DNA of 64,000 bases from an uncultured Lachnospiraceae bacterium (GCA_944384125.1 CALWSF010000005.1:1-64000), one strand, 5' to 3'; shown: positions 35,911 through 45,190, numbered from the stretch's first letter. A program made the numbers and translations. The notes: generated from the sequence alone by a model not told the origin.

Positions 35911-37239
35911 TTAATATTCTAAAATTTCTCCCCTGTTCCTGTGAAACTTCCGCTTCTCTTCATACATACACTCATCTGCTTCATTAACCATCTCCATAAA
36001 ATCCTTCGGCCCTATGTCGCGCCATACTGCACCTATGGACAGATCATTCATAAGCTCGGGAACCGCTTTTGTCTGTGCAACAATTTTCTCAAATTCTTCG
36101 CGCTCAACCCCGGGGCAAATCACGAGAAACTCATCTCCCCCCATACGGTACACCGCATTTCTTCCGAAAATATTCATAAGACTCTGACAGACTCCCTGAA
36201 TCAGCTGATCGCCGCATTCATGCCCCAATGTATCATTAACATGTTTTAATCCATTTACATCTCCGAATAATATACCCACACGATCCGCAAATTTTTCACT
36301 TGCCGTGAATTCACTCAGCGCATAACGGTTTTTGGCTCCTGTCAGCTGATCATAATAACTGATTTGTTTCAGGGTATTGACCATATCTCTTCTGTATAAA
36401 GTTGCCGAAATAAAATGACATAAAAGCTTACAGAAATGAACTATCTGCGTAATTTTGTTTTCAGGCGGATTGTCTATTCTCAGAAGCCCTCCCATATCTC
36501 CGTCACGCATCAGAGGAAAAACTATCAGGCTTTTTACATCATAGGGTTTCAGATATTCCGCTATCTCCTCATTTTTCCGGTACACTTTCTCCATATCACG
36601 CAAAACGACAGGTTCATTATGACGAAGCATACCGTACCATGAGCTCAGCTCCTGTATCATTTCCTGCTCCACCGGAACGGGCCCCGGCAAATTTCTTTCT
36701 CCCTGAAACCATCCATATGTCCCATGAAAATTCCCGTCATTGCCCGGCTCATAAATAAAGCACCCTGTACACTCCAGATGCACACATATATATTCCAGCA
36801 TTCCGGAAAGAAGATCCTCTTCATTAGATGCAAAACACCCAAGCATAAGACATTCGTTTAACATCGTTTCCTGATAAATCAAAAAGGAATCTTCTATATC
36901 ACACTCCGGCTCCTTCATTTTAAGTCCAATTACCGCCCTGAACTTTTGATCCTCATATTCCATTACAACAGTTTTAATACGCAGACTCTCTCCCAAGATC
37001 GGATTTCTGCAGACTGTTTCATCAACTTCACGGGCATCCAGACTGTCGTTCTGACAGAATAAACAGGGGGCTTTAAGCCCCTGAAGCAGAGTATAGCATT
37101 TTTTTGCTTTATAATCCGTCTCTGAGGCTTTGAATTTTTCCCGTGCATACCGGTTCATATATGCTATTTCATATGTATTTATATTAATTACGATTACAAT
37201 TTCATTTATATTTTCCAAATATTCCCAAGGCGCTTTCAT
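35911..37239 (-). CDS. PAS-GAF-GGDEF diguanylate cyclase
   Basis: A 442-residue cytoplasmic protein. An N-terminal PAS-like domain (about 5-115) contains the Cys pair PCLFC. A GAF-like domain (about 125-275) follows, and a GGDEF domain runs from about 285 with the active-site motif MGGDEF and upstream DQLTGAKNRYAL. It should make cyclic di-GMP from two GTP. No RxxD inhibitory I-site is seen before the GGDEF motif, so product inhibition may be absent. No membrane segment is present. It is divergent from an HD-GYP gene, and both have sigma-28-like promoter motifs, which ties the pair to motility. AGGAGG precedes the ATG. Confidence 0.9.
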   Translation of the reverse strand: MKAPWEYLENINEIVIVININTYEIAYMNRYAREKFKASETDYKAKKCYTLLQGLKAPCLFCQNDSLDAREVDETVCRNPILGESLRIKTVVMEYEDQKFRAVIGLKMKEPECDIEDSFLIYQETMLNECLMLGCFASNEEDLLSGMLEYICVHLECTGCFIYEPGNDGNFHGTYGWFQGERNLPGPVPVEQEMIQELSSWYGMLRHNEPVVLRDMEKVYRKNEEIAEYLKPYDVKSLIVFPLMRDGDMGGLLRIDNPPENKITQIVHFCKLLCHFISATLYRRDMVNTLKQISYYDQLTGAKNRYALSEFTASEKFADRVGILFGDVNGLKHVNDTLGHECGDQLIQGVCQSLMNIFGRNAVYRMGGDEFLVICPGVEREEFEKIVAQTKAVPELMNDLSIGAVWRDIGPKDFMEMVNEADECMYEEKRKFHRNRGEILEY

Positions 37240-37275
37240 AAAAACAACCTCCTGTATTTCTATCCCCTATTTATA

Positions 37276-37302
37276 ATATCGTTATTTTTTTTTTGTAATT
37301 TA
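37276..37302 (-). promoter_or_regulatory. Sigma-28-like promoter of the diguanylate cyclase gene
   Basis: On the minus strand TAAA, 15 bases, AACGATAT. The flagellar sigma factor consensus is TAAA-N15-GCCGATAT. The leader would be about 30 bases. Confidence 0.55.
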
Positions 37303-37352
37303 ATAAATATCATATTTTTGTTGCACGTTTTGCAAAATCTATGTAAAATGCC

Positions 37353-37380
37353 TAATATTTATATATAAAACCCCCGATAT
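37353..37380 (+). promoter_or_regulatory. Sigma-28-like promoter of the HD-GYP gene
   Basis: TAAT, 16 bases, CCCGATAT: three of four and seven of eight matches to the flagellar sigma factor consensus. The ATG lies about 27 bases after the expected start of transcription. Confidence 0.55.
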
Positions 37381-37413
37381 ACAAAAAGATATTAAAATGT
37401 AAAGGAGTCTCTC

Positions 37414-38691
37414 ATGAAAGATATATCTCTGGAAAATTTAATGGACATTATCGTTCGTTCCTTAAACCAGATGGATGCACAGCTTACGGGACACGGAGAA
37501 CGGGTTGCATATTGTATGGTACACCTTCTGGAGAAGAATCCACAGTTCTCTGATGAAGAAATCTGCAAAATTACCTGGATCGTACTTTTACACGATATCG
37601 GAAATTTTCATGATATCGGCATTTCAGATTTAGTAAAAAAGGAATACAACACAGATTTTTCTCACGCACGATACGGTTACCTTTTCCTCAAATATTTCAG
37701 CCCGTTTGCAGAATATGCTCCTCTTGTACTGTTTCACCACTCCAGCCATGATCGGGTGGATGCTTCATCCATGAGCGAAAAATTAAAATGGGTAACAAAA
37801 TGTCTTCAGATTTTCGATACTACTGATTTATATCATATACGCCACCCGCAGATAACAAAACAAGCACTGCTTAATTATCTCAAACGTCTCTCCACTATCA
37901 TTTTTTCTGAGGAAGCCATAGAGACAATTGAGCAGCTGGCAGTACAGTCCCCCGATAACAGCCTTCCATTCTCACTCCCGCCACAGGAAGAAATTCATGA
38001 ATTTCTTCTCAAACGTTTAAAAAGAATGGATGTAACAGAACATGAAGAAGAACTCCTTCTCAGAACTCTCGTTAACTCTATTGACTTCAGAAGCCACTAC
38101 ACAGCAATCCATTGCAATATCATGGTTCATGTCAGCGACCTTCTGGCCAGGCTTTGCGGACTGGATGAAAAAACCTGCCGTTCTGTTCACCTGGGAGCCC
38201 TTCTTCATGATCTCGGGAAAATATCTATTCCGCTGCGCATTCTGGAATCCAACGGCAAGCTGGAAGGGGCAGACTGGGTGGTAATGCAGGCCCATGTAAA
38301 CATTACAGAACATATTTTACAGGGAAAAGTAAGTGATGAGGTACTGCAGATTGCTATCCGGCACCACGAGACTCTGGATGGAAAAGGCTATCCTTACGGT
38401 CTTTCTTCTCAGGATCTGACACTTCCCCAGCGAATCGTATCTGTTGCTGATATTGTGAGTGCTCTTTCTGAGCAAAGAAGCTACAAAGCTCCTTTTACTT
38501 TTGAAAAAATTCTCAGTATTCTGGATGAAATGTGTGCAAACGGAAAAATCTGTCCTCACGTAGTAGGCATACTTAAAGAAAACCGGGAAATCGTTTACCA
38601 GGAGATTCAGACTGCAAGCACCCGTGCCATGGGAATTTATGAAAGAATCCAAAAAGAATATAATGAACTTGGCGATGCACAGATAGAATAA
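37414..38691 (+). CDS. Tandem HD / HD-GYP domain phosphodiesterase
   Basis: A 425-residue cytoplasmic protein with two HD domains in tandem. The first has HDIGNFHDIG at 60-69 and HHSSHDRVD near 108; it lacks a GYP motif. The second, from about 210, is a full HD-GYP domain: HDLGKISIP at 265-273 and HHETLDGKGYP at 317-327. The second should hydrolyse cyclic di-GMP. The first may bind a regulator or hydrolyse a different nucleotide. No receiver or PAS domain is fused. AAAGGAG precedes the ATG. It is divergent from the diguanylate cyclase, so the two likely set the local c-di-GMP level during motility. Confidence 0.88.
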   Translation: MKDISLENLMDIIVRSLNQMDAQLTGHGERVAYCMVHLLEKNPQFSDEEICKITWIVLLHDIGNFHDIGISDLVKKEYNTDFSHARYGYLFLKYFSPFAEYAPLVLFHHSSHDRVDASSMSEKLKWVTKCLQIFDTTDLYHIRHPQITKQALLNYLKRLSTIIFSEEAIETIEQLAVQSPDNSLPFSLPPQEEIHEFLLKRLKRMDVTEHEEELLLRTLVNSIDFRSHYTAIHCNIMVHVSDLLARLCGLDEKTCRSVHLGALLHDLGKISIPLRILESNGKLEGADWVVMQAHVNITEHILQGKVSDEVLQIAIRHHETLDGKGYPYGLSSQDLTLPQRIVSVADIVSALSEQRSYKAPFTFEKILSILDEMCANGKICPHVVGILKENREIVYQEIQTASTRAMGIYERIQKEYNELGDAQIE

Positions 38692-38692
38692 C

Positions 38693-38740
38693 AAATTCCT
38701 CTGACAGAAACAAATTTTTTGTATCCTGTCAGAGGAATTT
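38693..38740. terminator. Bidirectional terminator
   Basis: A perfect 15-base stem, AAATTCCTCTGACAG / CTGTCAGAGGAATTT, with an 18-base loop, lies directly after the HD-GYP stop codon and before the end of the convergent gene. Confidence 0.85.
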
Positions 38741-38793
38741 ATTTGCTATACAGCCAAACGCAAAATTTCTGCTTTCTTATCAAACAGCACAGA

Positions 38794-39483
38794 CTATTTT
38801 CCCGCATATGGAACTTCCACCAGAAGCTCTGCACATTCTTCCAGTTTCTCTTTTTGGAATCTCTCCTCCGGCCATGTACATCTGCCATCATTTTTCTCCA
38901 TATCCTGAAGTACAATTACATCCGCATTTTTTTCTTCCCACTCATAATCGTCATACCAGACAACCGGAAGTTCATCCGGAAACTCCTCTCCTTCATAACA
39001 GCGGACAACACTTCCGTCTGGTTTTTTTTCATAAAAAGGAGCCGGGATCAGGTAGCATGTGCAATCCTGACGTTCCAAAAACTCCTGCCACAGCTTTTCT
39101 ATTCCGTCCCACATATCCTTCCGGAACACAACGAATACAACCTCTTTTACCTCTGTAAACTCTTCGTTCAGAGTATCAGCAATCTCCTGTCCTTTATTCT
39201 GTATCTGCTGCGCAATATGTTTCCGCTCTACACCTTCTTTCGATGAAAAACACTGCCACAGAAGATCACAGTATTCTTCCAGAAGAAGGACACTTTTTGT
39301 CCCTTCTCCCTCAGATTCCTCAATGGAATTGCCTAATTCAATCGCACAGTTCTGCATGTCTTCCAGAAGCTGCTCTATATTACCATCTTTTTTTTCATAT
39401 ACGATTAACTTTTCCAGTGTTCTCTCCGCTCTTCTCAGGGAAGAAACCACTTCTTCAAATTTCTTTTTTATCTGTCTGCGCAT
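38794..39483 (-). CDS. Hypothetical protein resembling the N-terminal domain of CDP-glycerol transferase-like proteins
   Basis: A 229-residue acidic soluble protein. Residues 1-100 are helical, probably coiled coil. The second half (VVFVVFRKDMWDGIEKLW, LIPAPFYEKKPDGS, DELPVVWYDDYEWEEKNADV, ELLVEVPYAGK) resembles, from memory, the domain that precedes the transferase part in large clostridial CDP-glycerol:glycerophosphotransferase-like surface-polymer proteins. Here the protein stops right after that domain and no transferase follows. It may be a stand-alone binding domain or a shortened relic. A terminator follows on the minus strand and a sigma-28-like motif precedes it, so it appears to be expressed. 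Function unknown. Confidence 0.6.
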   Translation of the reverse strand: MRRQIKKKFEEVVSSLRRAERTLEKLIVYEKKDGNIEQLLEDMQNCAIELGNSIEESEGEGTKSVLLLEEYCDLLWQCFSSKEGVERKHIAQQIQNKGQEIADTLNEEFTEVKEVVFVVFRKDMWDGIEKLWQEFLERQDCTCYLIPAPFYEKKPDGSVVRCYEGEEFPDELPVVWYDDYEWEEKNADVIVLQDMEKNDGRCTWPEERFQKEKLEECAELLVEVPYAGK

Positions 39484-39517
39484 AATAAACTCCTTCTGTA
39501 TGCAATTTCAATTATAT

Positions 39518-39544
39518 ATATCGTTATTTTCTCTGTTTATATAA
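39518..39544 (-). promoter_or_regulatory. Sigma-28-like motif upstream of the 229-residue protein gene
   Basis: On the minus strand TTAT, 15 bases, AACGATAT. The -10 half equals that of the diguanylate cyclase promoter; the -35 half is weaker. Confidence 0.4.
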
Positions 39545-39571
39545 CACTGTTTATATTTTTTTCTGTTAAGG

Positions 39572-39598
39572 TTATCATTTTGACATTTTCCCCGATAT
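39572..39598 (+). promoter_or_regulatory. Sigma-28-like motif upstream of cheA
   Basis: TTAT, 15 bases, CCCGATAT. The -10 half matches seven of eight consensus positions, the -35 half two of four. It lies about 100 bases before cheA. Confidence 0.4.
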
Positions 39599-39696
39599 TT
39601 AATATAGGAATACGATTGCCATTTTTTGCTCTGTGCGAAATCAGTAAAAATAGAATGGTGTACTGAAAAATTTAGGAAGGACAGGTGGTGTTTACT

Positions 39697-41838
39697 ATGG
39701 ATAACGGTATGGACAGCATGATGGACACTTATCTCTATGAAACCAATTCTCTGCTGGATCAGCTCGATGAAATGCTGGTTGCCGATGAAAAGGAAGGCGA
39801 TTTCCCGACGGATGATGTAAACGAAATATTTCGTATCATGCATACCATCAAAGGCTCCTCCGCAATGATGGAGTTTACCTCGCTTGCAACCATTGCACAC
39901 CGGATGGAAGACTTGTTTTTCTATATCCGGGATAAAGGAATTGAAAATCTGGATCCTGCTCATAAAAAAGAGCTGTTTAATCTGATGTTTCGCTCAGAAG
40001 ATAATCTTCGTGCGGAAGTAGAAAAAGTCGAAAAAGGTCAGCCTCTGACAGAAAATGTGGAAGACTTTGTATCAGAAATCGGAAATTTCCTTACAAAAAT
40101 CAGCAATGGAGAAGGAGCCGTCCCGGGAAATAAATCCGGAGAAAAGAAAGCAGAAAAAACTCCTGAAAAAACTGATGATAAAAAAACTGATACAGCTGCC
40201 GAACAGCCGGCGGTTTCTTCGAGTTCAGTTTCAGAAGGGCTTCCGCAGGATCCTCAGGCAGCATGTTTTATCCACGTCTTTTTAGAGGATAATATCGGAA
40301 TGGAAAATCTGCGGGCTTTCATGATCGTCAATGCCATCAAAGAGTGCGATATTGAGACACGCTCCTACCCTCCGGATCTGGAATCCAATGCAGACACCTG
40401 CAGTACTATTATTGAAAATGGTTTTTATCTTGCCTTTGACTCAAAAGATGACGCTAAAAAAGCACTGGATATTCTCCAGTCCCAGAGTCATATCCGTTCC
40501 TACCAGGAAATCGAGCAGCCCGCCCCCGCTCCTTCTGATACAGCTGTTCAGGAAACTCCCCCTGTTCAGGAAGGAGAAACGGAAACCAAGCAGGCTTCCA
40601 CCACTGCCGCAGCTGCGCATCCGGCTTCACATGCACCTGTAAAGCAGAATCTTATCAGTGTTAATCTGCAAAAACTGGATGATCTGATCAACATTGTGGG
40701 AGAGATTGTCATTACTGAATCGATGGTATCCTCCGCACCGGAACTGGCACAGCTTCCGTCAGGCAGTTACGATAATTTTATGAAATCCGCCAGACAGCTT
40801 CGTAAACTTACAGATGATCTCCAGGATGTTGCTCTGTCGCTTCGAATGGTTCCTATTTCCGGAATTTTCCAGAAAATGAATCGAATCGTCCGTGATATGA
40901 AGCAAAAACTGGATAAGGATGTCCGGCTCACTATTATCGGAGAAGATACAGAGGTTGATAAAACAATCATTGACGGTATTCAGGATCCTATTATGCATAT
41001 GGTCCGCAACTGCATGGATCACGGAATTGAAAGCAGTCGCGCTGAGCGTGTGGCAGCGGGAAAAGATCCGCAGGGAGAGATTATTTTATCCGCAACTCAT
41101 ACCAGCAGTGAGGTAGTCATTACTGTTTCTGATGACGGCAATGGCATGGATCCTCAGGCCCTGCTTAAAAAAGCCAGCGAAAAAGGTCTTCTTACAAAAC
41201 CTGAATCCGAATATTCAAAAAAGGAAATTCTGGCACTGACTATGCTTCCCGGATTTTCCACTAATAAACAGGTTACCGAATACTCCGGCAGGGGTGTCGG
41301 TATGGATGTTGTAAAGAAAAATGTAGAATCCGTCGGCGGCATTATTTCCCTGGACAGTGAGAAAGGAAAAGGAACTACCATCACTTTAAAAATTCCTCTT
41401 ACTCTCTCTATTGTAGACGGAATGAAAATGCGGGTAGGAAGCTCTATATTTACAATCCCCATTGCCAATATACGCCAGTCCTTTAAGATTACTCAGGAAC
41501 AGCTCATTTATGATGAGGCCGGAAACGAAATGGTTAAATGTATGGACAGTTTTTATCCTATTGTCCGCTTACATGAATTTTACCGTATTGACACCCCGGT
41601 CACAGACATTTCTGATGGAATTATTATATGGGTGGAATCCTCTGATCGCTCCTTCTGCCTGTTCGTGGATGATCTGCTCGGACAGCAGCAGGTAGTGTTA
41701 AAACCTTTCCCGGTATATTTAAACCGACTGGAACTGAAAAATTACGGCATTTCCGGCTGCACGATACTGGGCGATGGCAATATAAGTATTATACTGGACG
41801 TATTAAGCCTGCATACCGCAGCAATCGAAAACCGATAA
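39697..41838 (+). CDS. cheA: Chemotaxis histidine kinase CheA
   Basis: A 713-residue CheA with all five domains. P1 has the phosphorylated His49 in RIMHTIKGSSAMM. A Lys/Pro/Thr-rich linker leads to P2 (about 190-275), and a second Pro/Ala-rich linker to the dimerisation helices P3. P4 has the N box RNCMDHGIESSRAE, VSDDGNGMD and GRGVGMDVVKK. The CheW-like P5 ends the chain. It autophosphorylates under receptor control and feeds CheY and CheB. The ATG at 39697 is preceded by AGGTGG at 8 bases; GTG codons at 39685 and 39688, after AGGAAGG, are alternatives. It begins a four-gene che operon; CheY and receptors are not in the window. Confidence 0.95.
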   Translation: MDNGMDSMMDTYLYETNSLLDQLDEMLVADEKEGDFPTDDVNEIFRIMHTIKGSSAMMEFTSLATIAHRMEDLFFYIRDKGIENLDPAHKKELFNLMFRSEDNLRAEVEKVEKGQPLTENVEDFVSEIGNFLTKISNGEGAVPGNKSGEKKAEKTPEKTDDKKTDTAAEQPAVSSSSVSEGLPQDPQAACFIHVFLEDNIGMENLRAFMIVNAIKECDIETRSYPPDLESNADTCSTIIENGFYLAFDSKDDAKKALDILQSQSHIRSYQEIEQPAPAPSDTAVQETPPVQEGETETKQASTTAAAAHPASHAPVKQNLISVNLQKLDDLINIVGEIVITESMVSSAPELAQLPSGSYDNFMKSARQLRKLTDDLQDVALSLRMVPISGIFQKMNRIVRDMKQKLDKDVRLTIIGEDTEVDKTIIDGIQDPIMHMVRNCMDHGIESSRAERVAAGKDPQGEIILSATHTSSEVVITVSDDGNGMDPQALLKKASEKGLLTKPESEYSKKEILALTMLPGFSTNKQVTEYSGRGVGMDVVKKNVESVGGIISLDSEKGKGTTITLKIPLTLSIVDGMKMRVGSSIFTIPIANIRQSFKITQEQLIYDEAGNEMVKCMDSFYPIVRLHEFYRIDTPVTDISDGIIIWVESSDRSFCLFVDDLLGQQQVVLKPFPVYLNRLELKNYGISGCTILGDGNISIILDVLSLHTAAIENR

Positions 41839-41854
41839 TGGAGGAGGAATCATT

Positions 41855-42331
41855 ATGTCAGATGAAATTAAAGCACCGGAGATTTCCCAGTCTGCTGAGA
41901 AATCTGAGAAAACACAGAATATCAAACGTTGCCTGACCTTTGAATCAGCTGATCTTCCTTTATTCATCAGCACCGAATATGTCGTTGAAATCATTAACGG
42001 CCATACCATCACTCCTCTCCCTCTGGCACCGTCCTATATACTGGGCATTATCAATCTCCGCGGACAGATCCTGACTGTTATGGATCTGCAGGCTTATATG
42101 GGAAAAGAGCCGGTTGTATTCACACCGCAGACATGTATTATTGTTCTGGATATAGAAGGCATTCAGCTGGGTGTAGTCGTTGATTCTGTGCGCCAGGTAA
42201 CCGATATCGATCTCAGCTATACAAAGCCTATTCCCGTCAAACGGCAGCAGCGTCTTCTGAACGGCATGGTAACACTGGAAGACGGCAGCGTGCTGATGGC
42301 GCTGGATTGTCCGGCCCTTATCCGGGAATAA
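41855..42331 (+). CDS. cheW: Chemotaxis coupling protein CheW
   Basis: A 158-residue CheW that links CheA P5 to chemoreceptors. An unstructured start of about 25 residues rich in Glu, Ser and Lys precedes the double beta-barrel. Family marks are VEIINGHTITPLPLAP, the receptor-contact region ILGIINLRGQILTVMDL, and GVVVDSVRQV. GGAGGAGG precedes the ATG. It lies 16 bases after cheA and 21 before cheR, consistent with one transcript. Confidence 0.94.
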   Translation: MSDEIKAPEISQSAEKSEKTQNIKRCLTFESADLPLFISTEYVVEIINGHTITPLPLAPSYILGIINLRGQILTVMDLQAYMGKEPVVFTPQTCIIVLDIEGIQLGVVVDSVRQVTDIDLSYTKPIPVKRQQRLLNGMVTLEDGSVLMALDCPALIRE

Positions 42332-42352
42332 CAACTGTAACAGGAGTATCAT

Positions 42353-43165
42353 ATGCTAACCCTTAGTGAAAAAGATTTTATCAGGCTTTATCAATATATT
42401 AAACAGCATTACGGAATTGACCTGAGCAAAAAAAAGCAGCTTATTGTCAGCAGGCTTTCCACAACGCTCTCAAAAGAAGGCTATTCCAGTTTTACAGCTT
42501 ATATAGATGACATTACTGCGGGAAGACGTCCCGAATTAATTACACCTATGCTGAATAAGCTTACAACCAACTATACCTATTTTCTGAGAGAGAGAAACCA
42601 CTTTGACTACATGATGAGTACGGTTCTGCCTTATCTTGTACGCAAGCATGAACGTGATAAAGTTCTCAGTATCTGGAGTGCCGGCTGCTCTTCCGGCGAG
42701 GAACCTTATACAATTTCCATGTATCTGAAGGAGTTTCTCGGCGCTCAGGCTCCTTATTGGGATACACGGATTCTGGCTACCGATATTTCTCAGCAGATAT
42801 TAAATTCAGCACAGAATCCTTCTTATGAGGAAGAGAGTCTCAAAGATGTCTCTCCCAGCTGGCGCCGCAAATATTTTCTTTCCCGCTCTGACGGTACATG
42901 GACGGTTGCGCCCTCAATTCAGAAGAATGTTATTTTTCGCCCTTTTAACTTAATGGAGCCGATTCATTTCAAGCGAAATTTTGATTTGATTTTCTGCAGA
43001 AATGTGATGATCTATTTCGATCAGAACACAAAGGACAATCTGGTACGCCGATTTTATGATGTAACACTTCCGGGAGGTTATCTCTTTATTGGCCACTCTG
43101 AAAGTATTACAAAGACTACCTGTCCATATCAATATATTATGCCTGCCATTTATCGGAAAGCATAA
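42353..43165 (+). CDS. cheR: Chemotaxis receptor methyltransferase CheR
   Basis: A 270-residue S-adenosylmethionine-dependent methyltransferase that methylates receptor glutamates. The helical N-terminal domain has LTTNYTYFLRERNHFDYM. The catalytic domain has the SAM-binding motif IWSAGCSSGEEPYTISM, ILATDISQQIL, and FDLIFCRNVMIYFD. The protein keeps the normal length. AGGAG precedes the ATG. With CheB it provides receptor adaptation. Confidence 0.95.
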   Translation: MLTLSEKDFIRLYQYIKQHYGIDLSKKKQLIVSRLSTTLSKEGYSSFTAYIDDITAGRRPELITPMLNKLTTNYTYFLRERNHFDYMMSTVLPYLVRKHERDKVLSIWSAGCSSGEEPYTISMYLKEFLGAQAPYWDTRILATDISQQILNSAQNPSYEEESLKDVSPSWRRKYFLSRSDGTWTVAPSIQKNVIFRPFNLMEPIHFKRNFDLIFCRNVMIYFDQNTKDNLVRRFYDVTLPGGYLFIGHSESITKTTCPYQYIMPAIYRKA

Positions 43166-43185
43166 GAACAAAAAGGAGCTTATGT

Positions 43186-44241
43186 ATGAACAATCCCATC
43201 AAAATCATGGTAATTGATGATTCCATTCTTTTCAGGAACTGGCTGATAAAAAATCTTGAGAAAGATCTGCGGTTTCAGGTTGTTGGCTGGGCATCGAATG
43301 CATTCGATGCTATGGCAAAGCTTCCGGCTTACAAGCCTGACGTTCTGACTCTTGATATAGAAATGCCCGGAATGACCGGGCTTGAATTTTTGAAAAAGCT
43401 TTTTCCGCTCCATCCTATTCCCGTCATTCTCGTTTCTTCTTTGAATATGGGAGTTTTCGATGCGCTGAATGCAGGTGCTGTTGATTTTGTCAGGAAACCG
43501 GATGAAGCACCTCAGGCCAAGGAAGAATTTCTGAAGGCGCTTACCGCGAAGCTCATTATAGCCTCCCGTTCCCACGTTCGCCTTCCTTCCAGTACATCAT
43601 CTTCCTTCCCCAGCTCTGCAGAAGCACCGTCCGCAAAGCAGACACTCTCTGTCAAGAGCTCAAATCAGTTGATTGCAATCGGGGCCTCTACCGGAGGTAC
43701 AGAAGCAATTTTAGAGGTAGTACGCCAGTTTCCTGCTGATATGCCTGGTGTTGTCATAACACAGCACATGCCTGCCGGTTTTACTGCCATGTATGCAGAA
43801 CGCCTGAATCGTCTGTGCAGGATGGAGGCAAAGGAGGCAAAGGATGGCGACAGAGTTCGCCGGGGTCTGATCCTTCTTGCCCCCGGCGGGCTCCAGATGC
43901 GGGTTGTCCGTCTTGGAGACGGGTACGCCGTACACTGTACCAAAGACGAACGGGTTAATGGACACTGCCCTTCTGTGGACGTACTGTTTGATTCCGTCGC
44001 TCTGACGGCACGCCAAAATGCGATTGGTATTCTTCTTACAGGCATGGGGGCCGACGGCGCGGCAGGCCTTCTCCGCATGAGAAAAAACGGTGCTTATACC
44101 ATCGGGCAGGATAAAGCAACCTGTGTCGTCTACGGTATGCCAATGGAAGCCTACAAAATCGGAGCTGTATGTCTCCAATCCCCACTCTCCTCTATTCCGC
44201 AGGCTGTATTCCGTCAGCTGTCCGCATCATCAGGACGCTGA
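43186..44241 (+). CDS. cheB: Chemotaxis methylesterase/deamidase CheB
   Basis: A 351-residue response regulator. A receiver domain (1-125) has the phosphoacceptor Asp in LTLDIEMPGMTGLEF. A Ser/Pro-rich linker (about 128-160) leads to the methylesterase domain with its catalytic triad in GASTGGTEA (Ser), TQHMPAGFT (His) and GMGADGAAGL (Asp). It removes receptor methyl groups and, in many bacteria, deamidates receptors. AGGAG precedes the ATG. The C39-like peptidase gene follows after 14 bases. Confidence 0.96.
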   Translation: MNNPIKIMVIDDSILFRNWLIKNLEKDLRFQVVGWASNAFDAMAKLPAYKPDVLTLDIEMPGMTGLEFLKKLFPLHPIPVILVSSLNMGVFDALNAGAVDFVRKPDEAPQAKEEFLKALTAKLIIASRSHVRLPSSTSSSFPSSAEAPSAKQTLSVKSSNQLIAIGASTGGTEAILEVVRQFPADMPGVVITQHMPAGFTAMYAERLNRLCRMEAKEAKDGDRVRRGLILLAPGGLQMRVVRLGDGYAVHCTKDERVNGHCPSVDVLFDSVALTARQNAIGILLTGMGADGAAGLLRMRKNGAYTIGQDKATCVVYGMPMEAYKIGAVCLQSPLSSIPQAVFRQLSASSGR

Positions 44242-44255
44242 AAGACATTAACCAT

Positions 44256-45173
44256 ATGAAAAAAAGAAACATTAAATACCCGAAAAATAATAAGCCCGGG
44301 AACTCCCGGGCTAATCCTTTTCTCTTCCGCCTGATTGGCGGAGGAATTTTTCTTTGTGCACTTATACTTGCAGGAAGCCTGCTTTCCTTTTTCCGTCCCG
44401 GCTCTGTCAGACAGCTCCTGACATTCTCGGGAAATGCAGTTTCGGCCTTTCTGTCTGAATCCGCTGAGAGAATAAGAGATTTCGATCCTGATTCTTTTAC
44501 TGATATGATTCAGAATATTTTCTCAGATAAGGAAGAAGACGAAGCACCACCCATGGAGCTGTCCGAAAAAACGGGAGACATTGCCTCTCTGCACACACCA
44601 TTTTCTGAAGAGCTGTCAGAACAGACATATATTGTCATGCTTGATTCCTCTATGGGACCAATGCTCTATTACAATCAGGGAGATGCACGATGGGGCGATT
44701 ACCTGTACGGAGGCTTTGATCCCATGTCTGCCTATGGCTGCGGTCCAACAGCGGTAGCCATGCTGATTAACAGTTTTTCCACCCCTGTCACGCCGGACAC
44801 TATGGCAGACTGGGCATCTGCAAACGGCTATTATGCCCGTGGAAGCGGCTCATATCACAGTCTGATTCCTGATTCACTGACTGCATTCGGCCTGTCCGTA
44901 GAAAGTGTCTCGGATTATTCCGTCGCAAATGTCAGTGAACTTTTAAAAAGCGGCCATATCCTGGTTGCTCTTATGGGTAAAGGAATTCTGACTGATAACG
45001 GGCATTTTATTCTTATCACTCGTCTTTTAGAGGATGGTTCTGTCTCTATTGCAGATCCGAACAGTTATGAGAACACCCAGAAGCGCTGGGATCTGTCACT
45101 GCTCATGGATGAACTGAAAGAATCTTATGACAGCGGAGGACCGCTTTGGGCCGTCTGCCTGCCATCCCCCTGA
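44256..45173 (+). CDS. Membrane-anchored C39-like cysteine peptidase
   Basis: A 305-residue protein with a basic N-terminus, one membrane helix (about 23-45), a spacer and an extracellular C39-like peptidase domain from about 130. The domain begins YYNQGDARWGDYLYGG, has the active Cys in YGCGPTAVAML and the catalytic His in GHFILITRLLEDG with a following Asp in IADPNSYENT. Its substrate is unknown; surface protein processing is a guess. The ATG at 44256 is preferred over an upstream start at 44169 that lies within cheB, although its ribosome-binding site is weak. Its place at the end of the che operon is unusual. Confidence 0.8.
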   Translation: MKKRNIKYPKNNKPGNSRANPFLFRLIGGGIFLCALILAGSLLSFFRPGSVRQLLTFSGNAVSAFLSESAERIRDFDPDSFTDMIQNIFSDKEEDEAPPMELSEKTGDIASLHTPFSEELSEQTYIVMLDSSMGPMLYYNQGDARWGDYLYGGFDPMSAYGCGPTAVAMLINSFSTPVTPDTMADWASANGYYARGSGSYHSLIPDSLTAFGLSVESVSDYSVANVSELLKSGHILVALMGKGILTDNGHFILITRLLEDGSVSIADPNSYENTQKRWDLSLLMDELKESYDSGGPLWAVCLPSP

Positions 45174-45190
45174 TCTCCGGAGAACTGACA

